This document shows, piece by piece, positions 1 through 5,647 of a stretch of DNA of 9,711 nucleotides (positions are counted from its first letter, which is position 1; each line of letters starts with the position of its first letter). The position numbers were made by a program, and so were the translations under genes. The notes under the pieces are model-generated. The model ran no database searches. It was not told the origin of the DNA and saw only the letters and a program-made list of their open reading frames with translations. Source of the DNA: DASROJ01 sp035646975. Lineage in GTDB: Bacteria; Acidobacteriota; Polarisedimenticolia; JACPZX01; DASXTC01. Location: positions 1-9,711 of the forward strand of contig DASROJ010000279.1 in the NCBI GenBank assembly GCA_035646975.1. The letters are read 5' to 3'.

Positions 1-1
1 G

Positions 2-58
2 GGGTACTACCGGACCGAGCCGGTTGTCGCGCCGGGCGCGACGGCGAGGGAGGTGTAG
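2..58 (+). CDS. Possible C-terminal end of a plus-strand gene (partial)
   Basis: Reading from position 2 gives 18 codons ending in GYYRTEPVVAPGATAREV and a TAG stop at 56-58. Almost every third base is G or C (the one exception is a GTT codon), matching the bias of the clear genes here. The other open plus frame across this stretch has a much more mixed third position. If real, this is the tail of a gene convergent with the glycosyltransferase. The fragment is too short to identify a family and may be chance. Confidence 0.25.
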   Translation, partial: GYYRTEPVVAPGATAREV

Positions 59-148
59 GGGGCGCGGCGCCCGGGGCGACGCGCAACCCGACCCCGAAAG
101 GGCGTTGGATCGCACCGGCACGCCAGGGAGTGATGCGGGAAACTCGGA

Positions 149-820
149 TCAGAACCTGCAGATGCTGTCCATCACCACGGTGCGGCAGATCCGGTAGGTG
201 TCGAGCCAGGGCCGGTAGTAGCTGGTCGGGGTGCCGTCAACGGCGCGGCTGGTGATATCGATCGTCTCCACGCGGCGCTTTCCGCGCGCCGCCGCCAGCA
301 GCACCTCCATCTCGGCGTCGTACGCGTCACGGCGCAGCTCGAGCTGCTTGACGAAGCCTGCCTCGTAGAGCCGGTACCCCGATTGCGAGTCGGGGATGTC
401 GAGCCCCGTGAAGAACCTCAGGGCGCCGCAGGAGAAACGGTTTCCGAAGCGGCGGCCGCGTGTCATCGAGGTGAAATCCATCCTGCGCGATCCGATGATC
501 AGCTCGGCGCGCAGCTGACGATAGGTTTCCACGAGGCGCGGAATGTCGTCCGGTTCGTGCTGCAGGTCCGCATCCATCGTGATGATCGCCTCGGCGCCCA
601 GCTCGAGCATCTGCGCGAATCCGGTTCGCAGCGCGGCCCCCTTGCCGCGGTTGGCGGGGTGCCTCGTCACCCGGGCCCCGGCGGCCGCGGCGCGCTGCGC
701 CGTCGCATCGTGCGAGCCGTCATCCACCACCAGCACGCGGCTCAGGTGCTTCAAGGCTCCGCGCGCGACCTCGCCGATGGTGGCTTCCGCGTTGTAGGCC
801 GGCACGACCACGCCGATCAT
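149..820 (-). CDS. Family 2 glycosyltransferase (dolichyl-phosphate mannosyltransferase-like)
   Basis: A 223-residue GT-A fold enzyme predicted to move a sugar from a nucleotide-sugar donor, probably to a polyprenyl phosphate or a lipid. It opens with the usual first strand MIGVVVPAYNAEATI. The nucleotide-binding VVDDGS lies at residues 31-36 and the metal-binding DADLQHEPDDI at 83-93; IIGSR is at 108-112 and SGYRLY at 147-152. These match the DPM1/GT2 pattern. No membrane segment is visible, so it should be soluble or peripheral on the inner face of the membrane. The ATG at 820 is chosen because the fold begins there and because it overlaps the upstream stop as ATGA (817-820), suggesting translational coupling; an in-frame upstream extension to 895 would run inside the dehydratase gene. 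It is the last gene of the operon seen here. Its position after ACP and dehydratase genes suggests glycosylation of an acyl product. The acceptor is unknown. Confidence 0.88.
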   Translation of the reverse strand: MIGVVVPAYNAEATIGEVARGALKHLSRVLVVDDGSHDATAQRAAAAGARVTRHPANRGKGAALRTGFAQMLELGAEAIITMDADLQHEPDDIPRLVETYRQLRAELIIGSRRMDFTSMTRGRRFGNRFSCGALRFFTGLDIPDSQSGYRLYEAGFVKQLELRRDAYDAEMEVLLAAARGKRRVETIDITSRAVDGTPTSYYRPWLDTYRICRTVVMDSICRF

Positions 821-1272
821 GAGGGCACCCTTCTCATCCGCCGTATCTGGATGGAGCCATGCGCCAGCTCGCGATCCCCGGCGCGCGCGCGGCATTCGAT
901 CAGGTGGAGATCGCCGAGCTGCCGCGCCAGACGGCAGCTGACCTCGACGGTCTCGCCCGAGCGCGCGGCGTCATGGATGTGCATCCGCTTGACGCCGGCC
1001 AGCACCGCGTAGTCGCCCGGACCTCCGTTCGTGTCGTCGATCAGCAGGCCCCCGACCTGCGCCATCAACTCGACTGTCAGCACCGATGGCAGGTGGCCTT
1101 TCTCGTTCAGGCAGGCATCCCCCGGCTCGAGGCGTCGTTCGGCTTCAACCCGAACCCCCGGCTCGAGGCGAATGACGCGGCCGGGCATCCGCGCCGAACC
1201 GGTGTGAGGCAGCCGATCGAGTGGGTCGACGCCGGAATCGGCGGGTCCGGGCTGTGGTCCGCGTTCAGGCAC
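817..1272 (-). CDS. FabZ/ApeP-like hotdog dehydratase
   Basis: About 151 residues with a single hotdog fold of the 3-hydroxyacyl-ACP dehydratase group. LPH at 21-23 matches the start of FabZ. GHLPSVLTVELMAQVGG (59-75) matches the FabZ segment that ends in a VLxxEAMAQ motif, with the acidic residue at E68. The FabZ GHFPGxPxxPG stretch is shortened: H60 lies 8 residues before E68 instead of about 14. That resembles ApeP-type or noncatalytic hotdog proteins, so dehydratase activity is uncertain. Family knowledge suggests it acts on, or binds, 3-hydroxyacyl chains on the ACP encoded just upstream. The start is uncertain. GTG at 1272 gives an 8-base overlap with the ACP gene, while TTG at 1311 would add 13 residues and overlap by 47 bases; neither has a clear Shine-Dalgarno sequence. 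The first ATG lies inside the domain and is too late. The stop overlaps the glycosyltransferase start. Confidence 0.8.
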   Translation of the reverse strand: MPERGPQPGPADSGVDPLDRLPHTGSARMPGRVIRLEPGVRVEAERRLEPGDACLNEKGHLPSVLTVELMAQVGGLLIDDTNGGPGDYAVLAGVKRMHIHDAARSGETVEVSCRLARQLGDLHLIECRARAGDRELAHGSIQIRRMRRVPS

Positions 1273-1558
1273 TGGCGGTGCGGGCGCGGTGCTCGGCGAT
1301 ATGATCCGCAATCGATCTGACCGACTCGAAAACCTGGCGGACCTGATCGGCCTCGGTGATCTTGATCCCGTAATGCTTTTCCATCGCCACGGTCAGCTCG
1401 AGAAAATCGATCGAGTCGAGCCCCAGCGTGCCCTCCACCAGCGACTCGTCGTCCCGGATCTGCTCGGAGGTGACGTCCTTCAGACGGAGCTGGGTGACGA
1501 TGAATTCCTTGATTTCCTGCCTGAGCTGCGGCTCGGCGCCGGACGCGTTGGATGCCAT
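1265..1558 (-). CDS. Acyl carrier protein
   Basis: A 97-residue acidic helical protein with the phosphopantetheine attachment motif GLDSIDFLEL at 46-55; the modified serine is S49. Helix II continues as TVAMEKHYGIKI. It would carry growing acyl or polyketide chains as thioesters after activation by a phosphopantetheinyl transferase, which is not in this window. It is slightly longer than the usual 75-85 residue ACP, with short extensions at both ends. It lies 54 bases after the deacetylase gene, and its stop lies within the start region of the hotdog dehydratase. This suggests a dedicated, pathway-specific ACP. The housekeeping acpP normally sits beside fabG and fabF, and neither is visible here. 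ATG start at 1558 without an obvious Shine-Dalgarno sequence. Confidence 0.92.
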   Translation of the reverse strand: MASNASGAEPQLRQEIKEFIVTQLRLKDVTSEQIRDDESLVEGTLGLDSIDFLELTVAMEKHYGIKITEADQVRQVFESVRSIADHIAEHRARTASA

Positions 1559-1612
1559 AGGAAAACCAGAATAGCACAGGCGCCGGCAATCGATGGCACG
1601 CCGGTGGCCCGG

Positions 1613-2554
1613 TTACCGCACCAGACGGCCCAGGTGGGCTGCCACCGACAGGGCCGTTGCCTTCAGGTTGTAGCCGCCTTCGAGCATCGACAGGATGCGG
1701 CCGCCACACTGGTCGTTCGCCCACGAACGCACCAGACCGGTGAGCCTGTCGTAGCCTGTCTCGGTGAGACTCATCCCCGCCAGCGGGTCGTCCTTGTGCG
1801 CGTCGAAGCCGGCCGACACCAGAATGAAGTCCGGTTTGAACCGCAGCACCCGGGGACCCAGCTCCTGTTCGAACACTCTCAGGTAATCGTCGTCGCCGCG
1901 GCCGGCTTCCATCGGCGCGTTGAAAGTGTTGCCGGTCCCCTCCCCCTGCCCCGTCTCGGACCGCGAGCCGGTGCCGGGATAGAACGGGTACTGGTGGATG
2001 CTGAAGAAGAAAACGGATGGATCCTCATAAAAGGCGTCCTGCGTCCCGTTGCCGTGATGCACGTCCCAGTCCACGATGAGAATGCGGCGCAGGCCATGAT
2101 GTTGCTGAAGGTAGCGCGCGGTGACGGCGATGTTGTTGAAGAGACAGAACCCCATCGCGACATCCCTGAGGGCATGATGTCCGGGCGGCCGCACGGCACA
2201 GAAAGCCTGGCCGACGGTTCCTTCCATGATCGCGTCGGCGGCGCCGAGGGCCCCACCGACGGCCAGCAACGCGACGTCGAACGAACGCGGGGAAATCTCG
2301 GTGTCCATCGAGTCGATGATGGCGCGGCCGCCGCGGCAATACTCTTCGACGCGCTTGATGTAGGCGGGGCTGTGAACCTGCTCGATCCAGCGGGTCTCGC
2401 CGCTGCGCGGCTCGATCGGGATCAGCTGCTGCATCAGACCGGACTGCGTGAGATGATCGGTGATCGCCTTGAGCCGCTCGGGCCGTTCGGGATGCGTGAG
2501 GCCGGTGTGGTGCGTCAGGTAATCGGGATGAGTGACGATGCCGACGCGCGTCAT
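1613..2554 (-). CDS. Histone deacetylase family zinc deacetylase (AcuC/HdaH-like)
   Basis: A 313-residue member of the arginase/deacetylase superfamily (PF00850), predicted to hydrolyse an acetyl or acyl amide. All core motifs are present: N-terminal HPERPERL at 21-28, RPPGHHAL at 122-129 with the catalytic histidine pair H126/H127, GFCLFNNIAV at 135-144, VDWDVHHGNGT at 161-171, GFDAHKDDPL at 249-258, and LEGGYN at 291-296. By comparison with HDAC8, the zinc ligands are D164, H166 and D251, and Y295 is the transition-state tyrosine, so the enzyme looks active. There is no signal peptide; it should be cytosolic. Bacterial members act on acetylated proteins (AcuC on acetyl-CoA synthetase), acetylpolyamines or small acetylated metabolites. 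Nothing in the sequence picks between these. It follows the LolA-like gene by 22 bases and precedes the ACP by 54, so co-transcription is likely and a metabolite substrate is plausible. Confidence 0.93.
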   Translation of the reverse strand: MTRVGIVTHPDYLTHHTGLTHPERPERLKAITDHLTQSGLMQQLIPIEPRSGETRWIEQVHSPAYIKRVEEYCRGGRAIIDSMDTEISPRSFDVALLAVGGALGAADAIMEGTVGQAFCAVRPPGHHALRDVAMGFCLFNNIAVTARYLQQHHGLRRILIVDWDVHHGNGTQDAFYEDPSVFFFSIHQYPFYPGTGSRSETGQGEGTGNTFNAPMEAGRGDDDYLRVFEQELGPRVLRFKPDFILVSAGFDAHKDDPLAGMSLTETGYDRLTGLVRSWANDQCGGRILSMLEGGYNLKATALSVAAHLGRLVR

Positions 2555-2576
2555 GGCGGATGACCCGGACAGGCGC

Positions 2577-3344
2577 CTAGCGCCCCTTCTCGGCGAAGAA
2601 CCCCGAGAACGAGTCGCTGATGCGGACGTCCTGGGGCAGCTTTATCTCATACCTCGAGGCGTTGATCTCGGAGTTGACCTGTATGTCGGCGAACAGGAAC
2701 ACCGTGCGGTCGCCGTCGGCTTCACGGTACTCGAGCTGACGTACCTGGTTGATCTTGTCGTCGAGCCAGATTCTCACTTCCAGAAGCCGTTTTTCCAGAC
2801 GCTTCATCTTGGGCTTCATGACGATCAGATGGGTTCCCGCCAGCGTGTTGCCCGAGTCGAGGAACAGGTTGTAGTACTCCTGAAGGTCGGCGAATACCTG
2901 GCCCAGCCCGAAATACTTCACCAGCCTCTTGCTCAGACGCGTCTCGATTTCCTCGGCTTCCTTCTGCAGGGGGTAATACGCCACCAGGCTCTTCCCGTTC
3001 ATCAGCAGGACCTTGGGCTCCGGTGACAGGTATTCCCAGAGGAACTTGTCCGGCTTCGTGTGGTAGAACTGCCCTTTCTGGATGACGGCGTTCTTCAGCA
3101 GCCCGATTTCTTTTCTTTCCGTGAAGTGGGCCGAGAGCGTGGTGACCTGGGCCTGGGCGGCGTCGAAATGCTCGAGAACCTGGCGCAGCGCCGGGTCGAA
3201 GGAGGCGTAGGGATCCGCCGGCGTGAGAGCGGTCGGCTGATCGGCGGCAAGGGCGCTCGAGGGCGCGGAAAGGTTTGCGATCAACGCAACCTGCACCAGC
3301 AGGAAGACCGCGGCAATGAAGGCTTTCCACGCACTATTCGCCAT
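2577..3344 (-). CDS. LolA-like periplasmic outer-membrane lipoprotein carrier
   Basis: A 255-residue exported protein. The signal peptide has a long hydrophobic core (AFIAAVFLLVQVALIANL) and a likely cleavage after SSALA at residue 33. The mature part follows the LolA pattern: a helical start with TLSAHFTERKE, then GQFYHTKPDKFLWEY, SPEPKVLLMNGKSLVAYYPL, and a C-terminal set of beta strands ending at VRISDSFSGFF. LolA-fold proteins carry lipid-modified proteins, or lipids, across the periplasm in a hydrophobic half-barrel. The ATG at 3344 is chosen over a TTG at 3389 because it follows CGGGAG at good spacing and starts directly at the signal peptide. It heads the operon with the deacetylase, ACP, dehydratase and glycosyltransferase genes. 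Because of that setting it may be a LolA paralogue serving a lipid product, as in aryl-polyene-type clusters, instead of the housekeeping lipoprotein carrier; that is inference. Confidence 0.82.
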   Translation of the reverse strand: MANSAWKAFIAAVFLLVQVALIANLSAPSSALAADQPTALTPADPYASFDPALRQVLEHFDAAQAQVTTLSAHFTERKEIGLLKNAVIQKGQFYHTKPDKFLWEYLSPEPKVLLMNGKSLVAYYPLQKEAEEIETRLSKRLVKYFGLGQVFADLQEYYNLFLDSGNTLAGTHLIVMKPKMKRLEKRLLEVRIWLDDKINQVRQLEYREADGDRTVFLFADIQVNSEINASRYEIKLPQDVRISDSFSGFFAEKGR

Positions 3345-3352
3345 TCGAGAAA

Positions 3353-3357
3353 CTCCC
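3353..3357 (-). promoter_or_regulatory. Shine-Dalgarno of the LolA-like gene
   Basis: GGGAG on the minus strand, 8 bases before the ATG at 3344. It decides this start over the upstream in-frame TTG at 3389. Confidence 0.65.
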
Positions 3358-3523
3358 GACGTCAGGAATCGATTATCCAGGTGATCCAAGGGAATGTGGC
3401 CTCAACCAGCGGCAATTACCAGCCGGAATGTATTTCAGGTCTGCCATCCGGATTGCCGGGACGCAACACGACACTGGCCGGCTTGAGAACCCACGAAGAG
3501 ACGCTTCGTCCTACAGACGCTCC

Positions 3524-3552
3524 ATCCTAGCAGAGCGCCCGCCCTCCTTCAA
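3524..3552 (-). promoter_or_regulatory. Candidate sigma-70 promoter for the LolA-deacetylase-ACP operon
   Basis: On the minus strand, TTGAAG (3552-3547) and TAGGAT (3529-3524) are separated by 17 bases; each matches the sigma-70 hexamer at 4 of 6 positions. Transcription would start near 3517, leaving a leader of about 170 bases before the ATG at 3344. The leader contains a small perfect hairpin, ACGAAG/CTTCGT with a 5-base loop (3493-3509). A second -10-like box, GATAAT (3377-3372), lies nearer the gene but has no matching -35 at normal spacing. The rest of the 241-base gap shows no open frame and no U-tract terminator, so read-through from the PPIase genes is also possible. Confidence 0.35.
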
Positions 3553-3585
3553 GAGACCTTCGTCGAGCAGCCGATGGCGCCGGCC

Positions 3586-4596
3586 TCAGGAGTCCCGCGT
3601 CGGGCTCGCCCGTTCGTCGTACTGCTTGTAATTCGGATTGACGTCGATCCGGTTGGTCTCCATCAGCATCTTGAAGTACTTCTCGAGCGCCTCGGAGAAC
3701 TTGGCCTGCTTGAGCCTGGCGACAATCTCCTTGCGGGAGTCTTCGAGGTTCGGGTCCTTCGCGACCGCATGGGTCTTCATCTTGATGATGTGCACCCCGG
3801 CCTTGCTCGTTATCGGCGCGCTCACCTCGCCGGGCTTCAACGTCATCACGGCCGATTCGATCTCCGGCGACAGATCTCCGCGCTTGAAAGGGCCGATCTC
3901 CCCGTCCTTGAACCGGGACGGAGCCTGCGAGTACTTCACCACGAGCTCGTTGAACGGGGTTCCCGACTTGAGCTCTTCCTGCACCGTGGCGGCCAGCTTG
4001 TCCAGCTCTTCGGTGGATCGCCCTTCGGCGGTCAGGACGATCTCCTGCACCGTGATGTTCTCCTCGACCCGGAAGTCCTCCTTGTGCTTTTCGAAATAGT
4101 CGGACGTCTCCTGGTCGGTCACGGAGATCTTCTCCCGCACCTCGAGATTGATCATGATGTCGGGCACGTTGAACCGCAGCAGGGTCTGGCGCAGCTCGTC
4201 CTTGGATATCCCCTCCTGCTTCAGGATCTGGTCGAGCTCCTCCTGCGTCTTGATGTTCTGCTGCTCCTTGAGCTGGGACAGCGCCTGCTGGAATACCTTG
4301 TCCAGCTCGAGGCCGAGAATCTCGGCGCGCTGAAGCAGGATCATCTCGCGGATCATGTCCGACAGCAGGTTCTTCTTCATGCGCTCGACCTGCTGGTCCA
4401 GCTCGTCGCCCACGTAGCGCGAGGAGAGCTGCGCCATCACCTGGCCTTCCCTTTCCTCCAGCTCGGACCGGGTGATGATCTGGCCGTTCACCGAGGCGAC
4501 GATTTCCTCGATGACGGCAGCCCGCGCGAGGCCGGCCCCGGCCTGAAGCGCCATCGCCGCAACCAGCAGGGCCGCGGGCAGGACCGCTTTTCTCAT
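3586..4596 (-). CDS. SurA-type periplasmic chaperone / parvulin peptidyl-prolyl isomerase
   Basis: A 336-residue exported folding factor. The signal peptide MRKAVLPAALLVAAMALQAG continues to a likely cleavage after ARA at 24-26. A SurA-like N-terminal helical chaperone region (about 30-165) contains IVASVNGQIITRSELEE, the usual start of this family. One PPIC/parvulin domain covers about 180-275, with KSGTPFNELVVKYS, FKDGEIGPFKRGDL, LKPGEVSAPI and GVHIIKM; the conserved histidine of the final strand is H269. The first parvulin histidine is replaced (VQEIV instead of xxHIL). A helical C-terminal tail follows. SurA family members escort outer-membrane proteins through the periplasm. E. coli SurA has two parvulin domains; this one has a single domain. 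The gene overlaps its upstream partner by ATGA at 4593-4596. The symbol surA is plausible but left empty because another PPIase gene lies immediately beside it. Confidence 0.87.
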   Translation of the reverse strand: MRKAVLPAALLVAAMALQAGAGLARAAVIEEIVASVNGQIITRSELEEREGQVMAQLSSRYVGDELDQQVERMKKNLLSDMIREMILLQRAEILGLELDKVFQQALSQLKEQQNIKTQEELDQILKQEGISKDELRQTLLRFNVPDIMINLEVREKISVTDQETSDYFEKHKEDFRVEENITVQEIVLTAEGRSTEELDKLAATVQEELKSGTPFNELVVKYSQAPSRFKDGEIGPFKRGDLSPEIESAVMTLKPGEVSAPITSKAGVHIIKMKTHAVAKDPNLEDSRKEIVARLKQAKFSEALEKYFKMLMETNRIDVNPNYKQYDERASPTRDS

Positions 4597-5579
4597 GACT
4601 TCTCTCGCTTCATGTACGGAAACCCCAGTTTGTCCCGCTCGAACGAAACGCTCACCTTGGCCCGCAAACCGGCAACGAACTCATCGTACTTCTTCTGGCC
4701 CCGGTCCTGAAGCAGCTTCAGGGCGATCCGCTGCCGGGCCTCGTCGATGTTGGGAGGCTTCTCGGGCTGGCGGTCTTCCAGCTTGAGTATGAAGAAACCT
4801 TGAGGGTCCTGCACGACCTCGCTCAGCTCGCCCGGCTGCAGCCTGACCACCACCTTGCGCAGCGTGTCGGGCAGCAGCGCCTCTTCCAGAGGGTAGGGCT
4901 TTCCACCATCCGGCGCCAGGCTTCGCGTTGAGGCGATCTCCTCGAACTTCTCGGCGTCTTTCATCAGCTCGGCGCGGATGTTCCGGGCGTCCCCGGCGTT
5001 GTCGAGCAGGATCTGCCGGAGCACCACGGTGGCCGGCTGCCGGTATTCATCGAGGTGCTGGTTGAAGTAGGCACGGATCTCCTCTTCGGCCACCTTCACG
5101 TCGCCGAGGATCACCTGCTGCTTGAACTTTCTCGTCAGGAGGATTCTGCGGATCGAGACGTCGTTGGCCCCGGCGCTTCCAGGGACGCCGGCGCTTCCCT
5201 GGCTGCCGGCGCCCGCGGTGGCGGGACCGGCCGGCGGCTGGAACGCCCTGATCTCATCGTCGGAGACCTTCAGTCCCGCCGCCATCGCGGCCGAAACCAG
5301 CAGCTCGTCATCGAGGTACTGGTCGAGCAGCCGTGACTTCACCTCGGCGTCGGCCGCGTCGACTTCCGCCGGGCCGCCCAGCGTGGCGGCAAGAAACGCC
5401 GAGAACTCATCGCGCCTGATCGAGCGATCGCCCACGTGAGCGATGACGTCGGCGCCGGCATCCGGCGGCGGAGCCACGGAGCTGCCGCAGGCTTCGCAGC
5501 CCAGCAGCAGCGCCAGCCACAGCACCGATCGGTTTTTTCCCGCCCGCGCCAGTTTCACGCGGCGGACTGTAGCAGGCAC
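4593..5579 (-). CDS. Parvulin-like (PpiC/SurA-type) lipoprotein, probably a noncatalytic chaperone
   Basis: A 328-residue predicted lipoprotein. LWLALLLGC at 20-28 is a lipobox with C28 as the acylated cysteine. Next come a SurA-N-like helical region (VIAHVGDRSIRRDEFSAFL, then about 75-175) and a PPIC-like domain at about 180-270. The linker at 115-140 is rich in Gly, Ala, Ser and Pro. Both histidines typical of parvulins are missing: the first strand reads LRQIL where xxHIL is usual, and the last reads QGFFILKL where GYHI is usual. The GGDLG turn is also altered (GGKPYPLEE). It keeps LQPGELSEVV. A chaperone or scaffold role is more likely than isomerase activity. The start is GTG in either case: 5579, or 5558, which would give MKLARAGKNR before the hydrophobic core; neither has a Shine-Dalgarno sequence. 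It overlaps the following SurA-type gene by ATGA, so the two are probably made together in the envelope. Confidence 0.8.
   Translation of the reverse strand: MPATVRRVKLARAGKNRSVLWLALLLGCEACGSSVAPPPDAGADVIAHVGDRSIRRDEFSAFLAATLGGPAEVDAADAEVKSRLLDQYLDDELLVSAAMAAGLKVSDDEIRAFQPPAGPATAGAGSQGSAGVPGSAGANDVSIRRILLTRKFKQQVILGDVKVAEEEIRAYFNQHLDEYRQPATVVLRQILLDNAGDARNIRAELMKDAEKFEEIASTRSLAPDGGKPYPLEEALLPDTLRKVVVRLQPGELSEVVQDPQGFFILKLEDRQPEKPPNIDEARQRIALKLLQDRGQKKYDEFVAGLRAKVSVSFERDKLGFPYMKREKS
5170..5214. repeat. 18-base in-frame minisatellite in the PPIase lipoprotein gene
   Basis: CCGGCGCTTCC occurs at 5170-5180 and again at 5188-5198, with a shorter third copy CCGGCGC at 5206-5212, each 18 bases apart. 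On the minus strand this encodes imperfect six-residue repeats (GSQGSAG, VPGSAG, AND) forming a flexible linker. Because the period is six codons, copy-number change would keep the frame. Confidence 0.65.
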
Positions 5580-5612
5580 CGGCCGCAGTGGGCAAGCTGC
5601 GGCAATAAAGTG

Positions 5613-5640
5613 TTGACAGTATCACTGCGCACAGTATAAT
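5613..5640 (+). promoter_or_regulatory. Near-consensus sigma-70 promoter of the MerR-VWA operon
   Basis: A perfect TTGACA at 5613-5618 and a perfect TATAAT at 5635-5640, with a 16-base spacer. Transcription would begin about 7 bases after the -10 box, at about 5647, next to the ATG at 5648, so the mRNA should be leaderless or nearly so. The gap to the divergent PPIase gene is under 70 bases, and no convincing promoter was found for the minus strand. Confidence 0.82.
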
Positions 5641-5644
5641 GCGC
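5616..5644. promoter_or_regulatory. Candidate operator for the MerR-family regulator
   Basis: Two overlapping symmetries lie in the promoter. The inverted repeat GCGCA-N8-TGCGC (5627-5631 and 5640-5644) spans the -10 box. The direct repeat ACAGTAT occurs at 5616-5622 and 5631-5637, one copy over the -35 end and one over the -10, 15 bases apart. MerR proteins typically bind inverted repeats between -35 and -10, usually across 19-20 base spacers; here the spacer is 16 and already favourable, so repression is the likelier mode. This is inferred from position and symmetry only. Confidence 0.4.
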
Positions 5645-5647
5645 TCC

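Noticed and set aside
60..108. GC-rich hairpins (GGGCG/CGCCC and CCC-GAAA-GGG) as a terminator for convergent genes
   Set aside because: Short stems without a U-tract; such pairings are expected by chance at this base composition.
1..115. Minus-strand GTG at 113-115 opening a further operon gene
   Set aside because: The frame is open to the edge but the peptide is Arg/Pro-rich with no motif, and no ribosome binding site precedes it.
1289..2563. Long plus-strand open frame (424 codons) opposite the ACP and deacetylase genes
   Set aside because: The minus strand encodes proteins with complete family motifs. The plus frame is a GC-rich shadow with no recognisable domain.
3493..3509. Hairpin ACGAAG/CTTCGT as a transcription terminator
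   Set aside because: The stem is only 6 base pairs, not GC-rich, and no U-tract follows on either strand.
3574..4710. Plus-strand open frame of 378 codons opposite the SurA-type gene
   Set aside because: Leucine-, arginine- and histidine-rich antisense reading of a clear SurA-type gene; no motif, and no promoter or ribosome binding site.
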